From Emiliania huxleyi CCMP1516 (taxonomy: Eukaryota; Haptophyta; Isochrysidales; Noelaerhabdaceae), in the NCBI RefSeq assembly GCF_000372725.1, contig NW_005196981.1:197325-261324 (forward strand): a stretch of DNA of 64,000 nucleotides, read 5' to 3'. Each line of letters begins with the position of its first letter. Within the stretch, counting starts at the first letter, position 1. Of the stretch, positions 51,087 to 60,917 are shown in pieces. Below the pieces are notes generated by a model. That model did no database searches and was not told the DNA's origin. It worked only from the letters and a program-made list of their open reading frames with translations. The translations under genes were made by a program, and so were the position numbers.

Positions 51087-53159
51087 TCAAAAGTTCAGCG
51101 AGAGCAGCCCGGCCACCCCGCGCTTCACCCAGTGCGGCTGCGGCTGGTCCAAACTACATGGAATGTCAAGTACCATCACAAAGTTGGTTGAGTGCCCGGT
51201 GGTGGAGAGGGTGCCGAACCTCGCTAGCGTCTTGTAGATGGGGCACGCGTAGACGCCCTCGCTCGGCGGCTTGCGATGCTGCTCTGGCAGCATGTGCACG
51301 ACGGGCAGCTGCGTGAAGAGCACTTTGGCCTCGGACTCTTGCAAGAGCTGCACGTCCGCGTCCCAACGCGCGCCCTCGATGAAGAGCCGAAGCGCGTCGT
51401 CGAGCGCCGCCTGCGCCGTTCGAAGCTCGCGCACTTTGGCCTCGATCCCAGGCAAATCGAAGCTTTGCTCCTCCCCGTCGTCGGCACTCGCAAAGGCGGC
51501 GACGCATGCGCTGTCTTCCCGCCGCAGCACCTCCTCGTGCGGACGGAGCGACTTGAGGTACTCGCTCATCGGTGCCGTCGCCGCGCGCAAGGCCGTCTCG
51601 AGCCGGTGGCGAAGGTCGATCGTCTGAACCTCCGAGGCGACGCCTGCGCTCGACAGCGGTCGCAGCTGAGAGCTGAGCAAGCTGCCAAAGAGGTTTAGCT
51701 CCGTCAGTGGCGCGAGGGCCTCGAGCCCGAGGTCGAGCTGCCGCAGGCAGGCATGCACCATCTTCTCCGGAGGCACCGAGTAGCCAACCTCACCCTCCTC
51801 GACGAGGAGCTCGACGCTGAGGAGCGGAGTGCTCCGAAGATAGGCGGGGTCGAGCACCGGAACCCCCGGCCGACCCGCGTGACCTTCGAGGAAGGCGACG
51901 TACGCGTGCAGCGAATCGCGCGCAAAGCACGTGAGCGCGTCAGACATCATCAAGTTGACCTGAGTCGACAGCCTGTCTTGCCGAGAACTGGGACTGGGAC
52001 GTGAGCCTGCCCAATCGCCCTGCCTCTCAGCATTCGCCGCCGAGTCTACGCGCCCGCGCCCAACGCCTTCGATCGAGGGCAACTGCAGCGGTGGCGGAGG
52101 TGGCTCCGACAATGCGGCACCACCAGGGCCGGTCCCGAGTGCCTCCGTCACCACTGTGTGAATGGCTGGCTGCCACGTGCCAGTGATGAAACCCATCACC
52201 TTTTTCAGGTGGCTTGCCTGTGCACTCTCGTACTCGATGAGTGTCCGCGTGCGGGAGACCTCGACTTCAAAGAGCGAGAGGCGCGCCAACTGGAGGCACT
52301 CATGCCGAGCGGCGAAGACGGCACGACACACCTCTGGCATTGCGGCGGAAGAGACTGCGGCAAAAGAGGCAACGGCGTGGGGGTACTCGGGCAGCTTGGC
52401 GGCGGCAATGACGCCGATCTCAGGCGGCGGCGGAGGAGGCGCTGGGATGAAGTCGGTATCATTGCCTAGGCCGAGCGGCGGCCGCACTATCGAATGCCGC
52501 AGCAGCATGGCATTCATTGAGTGTGTGTATGCGAGGCGGACCTCGGACACCAGGGCCTCCGCTGCTCCAGAGCGCAAGAGCGCCTTGCCAGCAGCCGGCA
52601 TGCGGTGAGCGGGTACCGCACGCTCCAGGAGTCGCTCGACTTGCGTGTCGGAGAGGGTGTAGACGCCGGTGGTGGGCATGGATTGCACGTAGCACCGGAA
52701 CAAGATCTCAGCCTCCGCACGATCGCGCGCTGCGTGGGCCGAGGCGAGCCGGGCTGCAAACTCGCGCACGGGCTCGTGAAGCCAGTACACGCCCAGGCGA
52801 GGCGCAGAGACAGCTGTCGCCTTGTCGACCACGGCGTCGGAACCAAGCAGGTGAGCCGCGAATGTCTGCGCTTTGGCATCGTAGCTGTGAACGCGTCCCA
52901 GCCTCCAGTCCTCACCACCCGAGGGCTCGGACACGAGCACCGCAGCATTGGGCTGCCCAGACCCCAGGCTGAGCGCGGCGGCGATGTCGTCCTCCGGGGC
53001 GTGCTCGGCGCTGTCAAAGTGCTGGAGGGGCAGCCGCACGCGCGAGCCTGTGCGACCCCGCTTGGGTGCGAGCGTGTCGAGCCCATGCTCGATGAGCAAC
53101 GCGCGCAGGGCCAGAAGCTGCTCCTGGGGAGGCGGGCCCGCGCGGCCCGCCGCCATCAT
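51087..53159 (-). CDS. Dynein heavy-chain-derived protein without a motor
   Basis: Single uninterrupted frame of 690 aa. The last ~100 residues are the characteristic dynein heavy-chain C-terminus: LRLFIEGARWDADVQLLQES, AKVLFTQLPVVHMLPE, GVYACPIYKTLARFGTLSTT, GHSTNFVMVLDIP and HWVKRGVAGLLSLNF. The preceding ~590 residues are helical (PEVCRAVFAARHECLQLARL, YESAQASHLKKVMGFITGTW, LFGSLLSSQLRPLSSAGVAS, VASEVQTIDLRHRLETALRA) and might derive from the dynein tail. No P-loop, AAA+ module or stalk is present, whereas full heavy chains exceed 4000 residues. The frame has no stops or introns despite its length, in contrast to neighbours, so it is probably expressed, and a retrocopied origin is possible. 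Start at 53159 is the first Met; a second follows directly. Confidence 0.7.
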   Translation of the reverse strand: MMAAGRAGPPPQEQLLALRALLIEHGLDTLAPKRGRTGSRVRLPLQHFDSAEHAPEDDIAAALSLGSGQPNAAVLVSEPSGGEDWRLGRVHSYDAKAQTFAAHLLGSDAVVDKATAVSAPRLGVYWLHEPVREFAARLASAHAARDRAEAEILFRCYVQSMPTTGVYTLSDTQVERLLERAVPAHRMPAAGKALLRSGAAEALVSEVRLAYTHSMNAMLLRHSIVRPPLGLGNDTDFIPAPPPPPPEIGVIAAAKLPEYPHAVASFAAVSSAAMPEVCRAVFAARHECLQLARLSLFEVEVSRTRTLIEYESAQASHLKKVMGFITGTWQPAIHTVVTEALGTGPGGAALSEPPPPPLQLPSIEGVGRGRVDSAANAERQGDWAGSRPSPSSRQDRLSTQVNLMMSDALTCFARDSLHAYVAFLEGHAGRPGVPVLDPAYLRSTPLLSVELLVEEGEVGYSVPPEKMVHACLRQLDLGLEALAPLTELNLFGSLLSSQLRPLSSAGVASEVQTIDLRHRLETALRAATAPMSEYLKSLRPHEEVLRREDSACVAAFASADDGEEQSFDLPGIEAKVRELRTAQAALDDALRLFIEGARWDADVQLLQESEAKVLFTQLPVVHMLPEQHRKPPSEGVYACPIYKTLARFGTLSTTGHSTNFVMVLDIPCSLDQPQPHWVKRGVAGLLSLNF

Positions 53160-53392
53160 AGCACCAGCAACGAGCCCGACCGATGTAACCGAAAAGAAGT
53201 TCTTCTTTTCGGTGGACCTCGGCTATAGTCACATGTCCCGAAAAGGAGGTATGCCAGCCCACGCAGAAGCTGCTCACGCGCAGGGGAGGATGCACGCCCG
53301 GCCTCGGAATTTCTTTTAGCTTCGAGCGGAAGCGTCACACGTGGCTACGCGCGCGCGAGATCACGCTTGTTTGAGCTGCCGACTCCTTCACA

Positions 53393-54698
53393 ATGCCGAA
53401 GCCCCGCCGCGGCGCTGCCCTCGCGCCCGAGGGCGTCGAGGTTGTGCCGCACCCGCTGCGCGTGCGCCCGATGGGGAGCCTGCTCTTTGCGGACGACCGG
53501 CGCAGCCTCCGCGAGGAGCCGGGTGCGCTGGGTGCTCTGGCTTTGCTGCCGGACGAGGTGCTGATGCAGATCCTCTCCAGCGGCGGTGCGCGCGAGCTCG
53601 CGTGCTGCGCCTGCACCTCACGGGCGATGCGAGTCCTCGCGCTCTCCGAGGACCTCTGGAAGGCGTGCTGCCTCGAGGAGGAGATGGCGCCGGGCGAGTG
53701 GCTGCGCTACGACCCAGGCGGCTGGCGATGCACCTACCGGCGGCGGCGCGGCTTGCCCGCGGCGCCGGCCGCGTCGCTCGGGGCCACACACTACTACTAC
53801 TCGGACGTGCTGTACGCGCCGTGGCACTGCGGTACGGCCGCCATCCCTCCGCGCTGGTCTCGCTTTGAGAATGTGCCTCGGGTCGCGGCGAGCGGGCTGA
53901 GCGTGGAGGAGTTCGCGGCCCGCTTCGAGGCGCCCGGCCAGCCGGTCATTCTGACCGGCTTGGCGAGCGGCTGGCCCGCCGCTGCCAAGTGGACCGAGGC
54001 GGCGCTTCGAGACCGGTTCGGCGAGAGGTGCGGCTTCCACGTCGGCGGGCGCGCGAGCCCTAGATGCGGCTGCCTAGATGCGGCTGCCTAGATGCGGCTG
54101 CCTAGATGCACGGGTCACACGCTCGCGTGTCCGAAGCAGCGCTCGCAAGAGGCCCGCGTGCACGAGACCCGCGCCTTGCATGCATGCTCCAGGCACACGA
54201 TGAGCCTGCCCGCCTTCTTCGACTACTGCGCGAGCAACGCAGACGAGCAGCCGCTCTACCTCTTTGACAAGCGCTTCGCAGAGACGTCCGCCGCCGGCGG
54301 CGGCGCCGAGCCGGGCCTGGCTGCGGACTACGCCGTGCCCGCCTACTTCAGCGCAGATCGCGACCTTTTTGCGAAGCTGCCGGGAGGCTGCCGGCCGGAC
54401 CACCGCTGGCTCATCGCGGGCGGGACGCGGTCCGGCTCTCGGTGCTGCAGGAGCCTTCCCTAAACCTTCTCGGAACCTTCCTACAGGCGGGACGCGGTCC
54501 GGCTCGGCGTGGCACGTTGACCCAAACGCGACCTCCGCGTGGAACGCGTGCGTCCGCGGGCGGAAGAAGTGGGTGCTCACCCCGCCTGGCCAGCCGCCTG
54601 CCGGAGTGACGCCGAGCGCGGACGGCGCCAGCCTCACCTCGCCCGTCTCGCTGTACGAGTGGTTCCGCGTCTTCTACTCGTCGCTGGCCGAGGCGCGG

Positions 54699-54730
<32 letters not shown>

Positions 54731-55115
54731 GGCGGCCGCGCTCGAGGCGACGGTGGAGGAGGGCGAGGTGCTCTTTGTGCCGTCGGGATGGTGGCATTGC
54801 TGCCTCAACTTGGAGCCGTCGATCGCAATCACAGGGAACTATGCTCCGCGCTGCCACGCAGCGCGCATTTTGCAGTACCTTCGCGCGGGCGACGAGGCGG
54901 GCGACCTTGTTTCGGGCGTGCCGCATGAGCTGCGCCCCCGCCTCGCCGGCGAGTTCGAGGCGGTGTTGCGCACCCACCACCCCGAGGCGCTCGAAGGTGG
55001 CGAGGGGGGCCAGCCGCGCCAGGACGGCGGGGACATCACCCCACAGGCGGCGCGGCCCTCTTGCGCCGCCGTCATGGGGCGGGAGCCGCAGGCGGAGTTC
55101 CGGTTCGATTTTTGA
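53393..55115 (+). CDS. F-box plus JmjC-domain oxygenase (JMJD6/JMJ21-like)
   Basis: Exons 53393-54048, 54193-54419 and 54487-55115 join in phase to 503 residues, both introns being GC-AG (144 and 67 bp). The F-box lies at residues ~45-90 (ALLPDEVLMQILSSGGAREL then DLWKACCLEEE). The JmjC region begins with FAARFEAPGQPVILTGLASG and WPAAAKW. Iron ligands are His and Asp of SAWHVDPNATSAWN and the distal His of FVPSGWWHCCLNL, with Lys of RGRKKWVLTPP as the likely 2-oxoglutarate contact. The family carries out lysine hydroxylation or demethylation; the F-box suggests an SCF link. A Gly run (54700-54732) interrupts the domain. Intron 1 contains CTAGATGCGGCTGC tandem units; intron 2 starts with a 19-bp copy of exon 3's first bases. 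Confidence 0.85.
54058..54107 (+). repeat. 14-bp tandem repeat in an intron
   Basis: CTAGATGCGGCTGC is repeated three times, with a fourth partial copy, inside intron 1 of the JmjC gene. Confidence 0.9.
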
Positions 55116-55120
55116 CCGGT

Positions 55121-55139
55121 GTGTGTGTGGGTGGGTGGG

Positions 55140-55171
<32 letters not shown>

Positions 55172-55186
55172 TGTGTGTGCGCGCGC

Positions 55187-55234
<48 letters not shown>
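55121..55234 (+). repeat. (GGTG)/(GTGC)/(GT) microsatellite
   Basis: A compound simple repeat: GGTG words, GCGT x8, then GT x~20, immediately 3' of the JmjC gene. Confidence 0.95.
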
Positions 55235-55237
<3 letters not shown>

Positions 55238-55497
55238 GTTCACGAGTGGCGAGACCGGACAGCGGTCAGCGCCGCCGAGGAAGCATATACACACGTAAAA
55301 AACCGTGTAGGTTGGCATGTGTGTCTCCAACGCGCCCTAAAACCACACACCCCCGACACCCCAACTACAGCACGAACACAGGAGGACAGTGTGCGCGCAT
55401 CCGCATGAGACACGCAGGCACAGCCCGAGTTCGCGAGGGTGCGCACTTGTACTGTGTGTGTATACATGAGAAGGTAGGAGGGCATGCGCCGCGCATC

Positions 55498-56535
55498 TCA
55501 TACCCGGAAACGCTGCCCGATCGCAATGCCGAGCGCCAGGCAGACGCCTCCGACCGTGATGAAGACGAAACTCCCTGCCGCGGCGCTGCCGATGATGCTG
55601 CGCCGCCCGTTTTGGCGCTCGACCTGGAAGCGGCTGCCGGACGACGGCGCTTCCTCCGCCGCCGGCAGTTGCCGAAAAGGCACCCCCGCAGCCGAGCGGC
55701 GCGCCTTCATCTGGGCGAGGGCGCGCGACAGTCGCTCGCCCGCCCAAACGTGTCCCTTGGTCAACTCGAGCGCCTCTCGCCACCGGCGCGAGGCGGCAAG
55801 CTCCGCCGTGCAGTGCTCATAGAGGCAGACCGAGTCCTCCTTGCGCACGTCGAGCGCGTCGAAGATCTCGACCAGCGAAGACTCCGCGGCGCTCGTCGAC
55901 TTGCCCGAGAGGGGCGTCTCAGGCGGGATCGAGACCGACTTCGAGTGGTGCGGCGGAGACTTCGATGCTCGGTTAAGCCACGCCGCGGCGCGCGCGTCAT
56001 TGGCGGCGGCGGCGTCGCCGCTGTCGGCGGCACCTCGCCGCGGCAGGGCCTTGCCGCCTCCCGTCGCGTTGTGCCGCAACAGGAGCTTGGTGACCGAGCA
56101 GTGAGGTGGAAACAGCTGATGGAGCGAGCTCAACGGCAAAGAGTCTTGCAGCAGGAGAACGCCACAGACGCGGCGATTGCAGGTCGCGTAGTGCGAGCGT
56201 AGGAAGCGGACGGGCTCCGCGCGCTGCTGCTCCAAGGTGAGCTCGGCGCGCTGCCTCGCCGTCGCACCACTGCTCGAGTGGGGCGAGTAGACGTCGCCGC
56301 TGCAGTTGAGTTCAGGGTGCCGCGAGAGCAGGCGGCAGGCGGCGAGGCCTCGTGGGCGCGTCGTAGCAAACAGGATGAAGAATCGTCTGCCAGCTTCCTC
56401 TCTCAGCACACAAGAGGGCGCGGCATTCAAGCGCTGTGGCGATTGACAGCTCGCCGGCGAATGTGCACAAAATACCCAGCAGCACAGCAGGAGTCGAGCG
56501 TGTCCGCGGAGCATCGTCAGGAACGTTTGGAGCAA
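55498..56535 (-). CDS. Tail-anchored membrane protein, possibly sulfotransferase-like
   Basis: Single-exon frame of 345 aa. An N-terminal leader (MLRGHARLLLCCWVFCAHSP) is followed by RRFFILFATTRPRGLAACRL, LLSRHPELNCSGDVYSPHSS and HYATCNRRVCGVLLLQDSLP. The arrangement of a strand, an R-G loop and RHPELNCSGDVYS recalls the 5'-PSB region of Stf0/nodulation-type sulfotransferases (TxRTGSxxLxxxLxxHPxxxxxGE), but the match is loose. A linker rich in Ser/Ala and a helical part (LVEIFDALDVRKEDSVCLYE) follow. A C-terminal transmembrane helix (AGSFVFITVGGVCLALGIAI) lies just before RFRV. Likely an endomembrane protein; enzymatic role uncertain. Confidence 0.5.
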   Translation of the reverse strand: MLQTFLTMLRGHARLLLCCWVFCAHSPASCQSPQRLNAAPSCVLREEAGRRFFILFATTRPRGLAACRLLSRHPELNCSGDVYSPHSSSGATARQRAELTLEQQRAEPVRFLRSHYATCNRRVCGVLLLQDSLPLSSLHQLFPPHCSVTKLLLRHNATGGGKALPRRGAADSGDAAAANDARAAAWLNRASKSPPHHSKSVSIPPETPLSGKSTSAAESSLVEIFDALDVRKEDSVCLYEHCTAELAASRRWREALELTKGHVWAGERLSRALAQMKARRSAAGVPFRQLPAAEEAPSSGSRFQVERQNGRRSIIGSAAAGSFVFITVGGVCLALGIAIGQRFRV

Positions 56536-56770
56536 CAGAGCGGACGGACAATCGCGGGGAGAGTGTTCTTAGCTGACGGCGACAAGGGCGTGCTCTGGCG
56601 CGAGAGCGTCGTCGTGGAGGAGAGTGATCTAGCGACGGCGACAAGGGCGTGCAGAGAAGAATTCTACACAGGCCTCTCTCACAGCACACTGGCACGACAA
56701 GAATTGAAGAAAGCCCGCCGCGCCTGGTTCGCCGCCTCCCTCAGACGACCCCGAGGAGGACGAAACAAAA
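56536..56770. other. Intergenic with short direct repeat
   Basis: GACGGCGACAAGGGCGTGC occurs at 56576 and again at 56634. The second occurrence leads into the longer R1 copy C region. Confidence 0.6.
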
Positions 56771-57302
56771 GTGGAAATCCCGCCGTCAGCTGTCACAATA
56801 TACCCGAAGGGAACCCCAGTGCCAACACCGACCGTTGAGGTACAAGTGCTCGAAACGAGAGTGGATCTGAGCAACGACATGACAGGGCGGGATATGCTCG
56901 CAGTGGGAGTCAGAAATGTGGTCCTTGCGCGAGGAATGCTCGATAAACTCGAGGGACCAAAATACGCGGAGAGGAGAGCGGAGTTACGCAGAAAGGCGAG
57001 AGAAGCAGCGAGAGCAAGAGATCGGCAGACGACAGCGGCGTCTCAGAACGAGGCCGAGGAGAGCGATGAGTCAGGGGAAGAGACAGCGGCAGGAGAGAGA
57101 ACGACGAGAGTGAGAAGAATGCGAGGTGGCATGAAGGTCGCTGCAAGAATTGGTGATAAACTGCGGAGAGAGATAGGAAGTGGTAGACGCCCGAGGGTGG
57201 GCGACGGCTAACACCACACTTCTCCCCTAAAATCCCTGTGTGGTGGCGGCGTACCGTCCTCCCATCCCTCCCTTGGGTTGTCTGTTTTCTTTCTTTCTTT
57301 TT
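56771..57302 (+). repeat. Dispersed repeat R1, copy C (longest)
   Basis: The most complete R1 copy. The open frame 56771-57211 (146 codons) reads SAVTIYPKGTPVPTPTVEVQ, LETRVDLSNDMTGRDMLAVG, VRNVVLARGMLDKLEGPKYA, RRKAREAARARDRQ, RGGMKVAARIGDKLRREIGS and ends PRVGDG. Then comes the untranslated tail CTAAAATCCCTGTGTGGTGG, CCATCCCTCCCTTGGGTTGT and a TTTCTTTC run. Further upstream the frame remains protein-like (PPPSDDPEEDETKVEIPPSA), suggesting the C-terminal end of a longer element protein. Composition is basic with an acidic patch; a nucleic-acid-binding role is a guess. Confidence 0.8.
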
Positions 57303-57309
57303 TCCCTCA

Positions 57310-57619
57310 GGGTGCTGCGAACCTCCTTTCCGAAACCTCCGAAGCTCTCGAAGTCGAACAAGCGCAGATCGCAATCCTGCTCCCGCGCAAAGCGGTAATC
57401 GCCAGGCAGCTGCTTGAGCTTTCCCTTGGGGGCATCCGCATCCTCCCCCTCCCCTACCTCCTTCACCTCCGCCTCCTCCTCCTCGTCCTCCTCCTCCGCC
57501 ACCGCCGCTGCCGTCGCTCCCGACGGCGAGTACTTGCCGCGCCCTTTTTGACACGCAAGAATACTAGGAAAGGCCCAGCGTCCCCCACCTGCCTCAGCGT
57601 GTGGCGATGCGCTCCCCAC
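57310..57619 (-). pseudogene. Protein-coding fragment of unknown family
   Basis: The minus strand reads KGRGKYSPSGATAAAVAEEE, a Glu-rich run, DAPKGKLKQLPGDYRFAREQ, DCDLRLFDFESFGGFGKEVR. This looks like a genuine coding stretch trapped between two repeat copies (R1 tail at 57190-57302 and R2 at 57653-57727). No start or natural end. Confidence 0.35.
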
Positions 57620-57652
57620 TCCCGTTCCCCTGTGTCCCTAATCGTCCTTCCA

Positions 57653-57727
57653 AGATCCTGCTCGTGCAGGTGGGGACGTTGTCCTCCTCCCATCCCTCGT
57701 TTGCCTTGTTTGTTTTCTTTCTTTCTG
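57653..57727 (+). repeat. R2 tail copy
   Basis: TCCTGCTCGTGCAGGTGGGG to TGTTTGTTTTCTTTCTTTCT, matching 46446-46516. Confidence 0.85.
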
Positions 57728-57730
57728 TAA

Positions 57731-58057
57731 GGTGCCTGTATGGGCTTCCAGTATCGGACCTTCAAGACATGCGCTTTTGGCCGGTGGCCTCCTCGGACAT
57801 GGTTAGACATGGTACCTCCGGTGAGATGAGTGGCTGCCAGTTCGAGACTGGGGCCGATCGAACTTGAGTTGTTCGGAGGAGGAATCCGGCCCCAGCACGG
57901 GTACAAAGAGGGGTACCCGGAGAATCCCCAGCTGCGGAAACGTAGTGTCGCTCAAGAGGTGCGATACTGCGGGGGAGTGTAAGGTGCCTATATGGGCTTC
58001 CAGTCTCGAACCTTCAAGACATGCGCTTTTGGCCGGTGGCCTGCTCGGACACTTTCT
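57731..58057 (+). repeat. Direct repeat pair of ~76 bp
   Basis: GTAAGGTGCCT(G/A)TATGGG through CCGGTGGCCT(C/G)CTCGGACA occurs at 57728-57803 and 57980-58055 with about five differences. The ~175-bp spacer has no recognised content. Confidence 0.85.
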
Positions 58058-58419
58058 TTCCTCAGCGTGTGGTGCTGGTGCGGTATGTGCCCTTCACCTA
58101 TTTATGCGGGATGTCTTTCTTTCTCCACCCACCCGGCGTTGCTCACCTCGTTCTTTCTTTCTTTCTGTGCTGAATACGAATACGAAGGCGCCGGGCTCTC
58201 TTGCCCGCAGCCTCCCGTCCCCGTCCGTGGTACCAAGATCGTGCAGCGGGGCGGGGACACACACACGTATGTCCCTTTCTAAATCTCCCATCTCGTGATT
58301 TTGGAGAGTTTGACCTTTCATTGATTTGTTCGCAATCGCCGAGTTGCCGCCCGAATCGCTGTCCTCTCCGCCGCTGCTGTCCTCTCCGTCAGAGGAAGTA
58401 GGCGTGGGCGGCCGCGGCT

Positions 58420-58512
58420 CGCCCACATCTCGACCTTCTTGGGCAGCAGCCGGTTCCGCTCGTCGCCGTGGCCCAACTGGCCTCGCCTTCCATCGCCCCA
58501 GCTCCAGATCAC
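58420..58512 (-). pseudogene. RCC1-repeat fragment
   Basis: The minus strand MIWSWGDGRRGQLGHGDERN then RLLPKKVEMW is one RCC1 beta-propeller blade (WSWGxGxxGQLGHG...NxxxPxxVE). The frame continues only ~25 codons into low-complexity sequence. Either the first exon of an RCC1-like gene with unrecognised downstream exons or a fragment. Confidence 0.55.
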
Positions 58513-58799
58513 TTATACACACTTTCTCGTTTTTCTCTGACTCTGTGGACTTGAGAGTGCATCATAGCGTTAGAGCGATCAGCGACCAGCAGCAGCAAAA
58601 AAGATGCAGCAGGGGCCGCAGGCACACATTACTCGGGCTGTATTTTCTTGCTGTGAACTCCATTACGTACCCGGCGACCGTCGGTGACGACAGCCGATAT
58701 GAGACGACCACCAGGGCACCAGACGCACCTCTCTCTCCGCCTGTATACCGTAGAGCGTAGTACCTGTGTGCGCTGTGGGGGAGACACGGTGGATTCCAA

Positions 58800-60917
58800 T
58801 CAGCGTACGTGCTCCCAAGCCGTCCCGAACGGCGGCGTGCCCCCTTCCAGCCACTCTGGCCCCAAATGGTGCAGCCAGCGTAGCATCCTCATCCAAGCGA
58901 CCGTCGGCTCCCAAGTGTGCGGGTCGCCGCGCCCTCGCCCGCAGCCGAAATCGAAGGAGGGCGCGACGAGCATCGCGTCGTGCGGCATCGTCTTCATCAC
59001 GTGCGACTCGTGCAAGGTACCCGCCTAGAGGTGGAGGGGCGTGGCCGTGTCAGCGACGTGGCAGCGCGTGTGTGTGGTGCGTGTGCTCTCCTTGTCCAAG
59101 GCACACGCGAGCTCGCTCATCGTGTCGCTGAACACCTCTTGCCCCCCGTGCGCAACCCACACGCTGTCGGGCCGAGCAGCGGCGCGCAGCTCCTCCTACG
59201 CGAGGCTTCCGAGAAGGCTCAGAGAGGGTGCTACGCCGCCCGACGTGAAAGCTGCGCCCAACTCCGCCTCGGTAGCCACATTCGGCGAGACCAGCGAATC
59301 GGCGTCGCGGCGGGCTGACGTGGCGTACGCGTAGCCAGGAAGGTTAAAGGCGGCAGGCAGGCCGGACGGCAGGTAATCGCCCCAGCCGAGCGGCGCAACA
59401 GGCTCCTCCTCTGTGGGGACGAAGTTCTGCGGGCTGTACCCTCCCGCGACCTGCGCGGCCGCCAAGAAGAGGCGTGAGTAGCGAGTGTCTGGCCGCAGAG
59501 TCGAGCTCCCTAGCGCGTCGCGCACCGGATCAAACTTGACTGCCGATGCCGTCTTTCCAGCGGCGTCGCTCAGCGCGGCCCAGGGCGAGCTGAGGCCTAC
59601 CCCTGCAGGGGGGGGCAGGTTCCCTTCGCCCAGGTAGGACGTGCCCAGGATGAGCGTCGCCAGCGCCATGCCTCCGCCCGACGAGTCGCCCATCACGACG
59701 ACGTTCGTTGCGCCGTATAGCCGCACGAGTGAACGGTAGCAGCGGCACAGCTGCACGACGGCGGCGGGCCAGGGCTCGGTCGAGGCGGCTGGCCACGCGG
59801 GCATCAGCACGACCTGCCCCGTGTTGTCGGCGAGCGCGAAGCCGACGGCGCTCGTGTAGAGCCGCACCATCGTCCCGATGTTGCCGCCGCCGTGCACCCA
59901 CATGATTACTCGCGAGCCGGGCGCCCCCTCCGCCACGTTTGTGCTCAGCGGCTGACCATCCCTTCCGAGCGTGCCCGGCGGCGTCGGGAGCCGCTCGAAG
60001 CTGCTCGGGAAGATCCACGACCCGCCAAATTCCTCCCCGTTTGGCGCATAGATGCCTGGCTCACACACGTGCGTCGAGGCGGCGACCGACCTCGCCCGTC
60101 CTTGCATGAAGGAACAGCTCACCATCAGGCAGCAGCGGAAGCAGCGGCACGTATCGGCGAGACCGAAGCAGGCCTCCATCACGCGCGCAAACGCGTTGGG
60201 CGGAGCGGCGTCGAAGCTGCGCCCGCTGCAGCAGCCGCGGCAGTACGGGAGGTGGGAAAGGCAGCCGTGACACCACCAGGGCATCCGCGACGCCCAAGGG
60301 CCCGCCGCGCCGCCGAACGCCTCCGACTCGGAGACGGTGGGAGGCGACTTCCAGTAGAAGCTGCCGGGACCCCTTCCCGCAGCGACGGAGCCCTTGTTGC
60401 AGCACCAGCGCAGCGCGGCGCACCTCTCCTCGGGCGTGGCCCAGCAGAAGCACGGGACGCAGAGCTGCGCGACGGGACAGCAGCAAGGGAGGCAGATGAA
60501 CTGCGGCTTGGTGTAGGTGTCCGGCTTCCAGCACGGGAGGCAGAGGTAGCTCCAGGCGCAGGTGACGACGTTGTTGCCGCCGCAGCACACCGCCCACGGG
60601 TGCTCGGTGAAGCAGCAAGACCCGTAGCACGCCCCGAGGCTCTTTGCGCAGGTGATTCGCTGCGGCCGGCCGGGTGCGAAAAAGTCCTCCGGGACGAGCG
60701 GGCCCTGCGAAGCATCCTGGAAGGCGAGGTGCTCGAGCGCAATCTGCTGCTGCGTCGCTGCCGGATCGACGGGAAAGGACGGCACGCCTTGGTCGTCCCG
60801 CTGCATCTGCATCGCTGCGGGCGCGGCCTCGAGGCGCCGCCGCGCGATGTACTCGTGCGATGGCACGGGCACCGAGGGGCGGGGCTTCGAGTCTTTCGTC
60901 GACATCTCTTTCGTCAC
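58800..60917 (-). CDS. Cys-rich domain fused to HSL-type alpha/beta-hydrolase
   Basis: Exon 1 (60917-59235) encodes 561 residues. After a ~75-residue leader, residues ~90-260 are very Cys-rich (SLGACYGSCCFTEHPWAVCC, YLCLPCWKPDTYTKPQFICL, LPCCCPVAQLCVPCFCWATP), recalling PLAC8-like membrane-associated modules. Then the hydrolase: IMWVHGGGNIGTM (oxyanion HGGG), VVVMGDSSGGGMALATLILG (nucleophile Ser), VGLSSPWAALSD. A stop is avoided by a 39-bp GT-AG intron (59234-59196), after which the same frame continues EELRAAARPDSVWVAHGGQE, VFSD (likely catalytic Asp). After another, unplaced intron it continues HESHVMKTMPHDAMLVAP (catalytic His in MPHD), ending at 58800. The triad is thus complete across three exons. 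Likely a lipid or ester hydrolase tethered to membranes. Confidence 0.78.
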
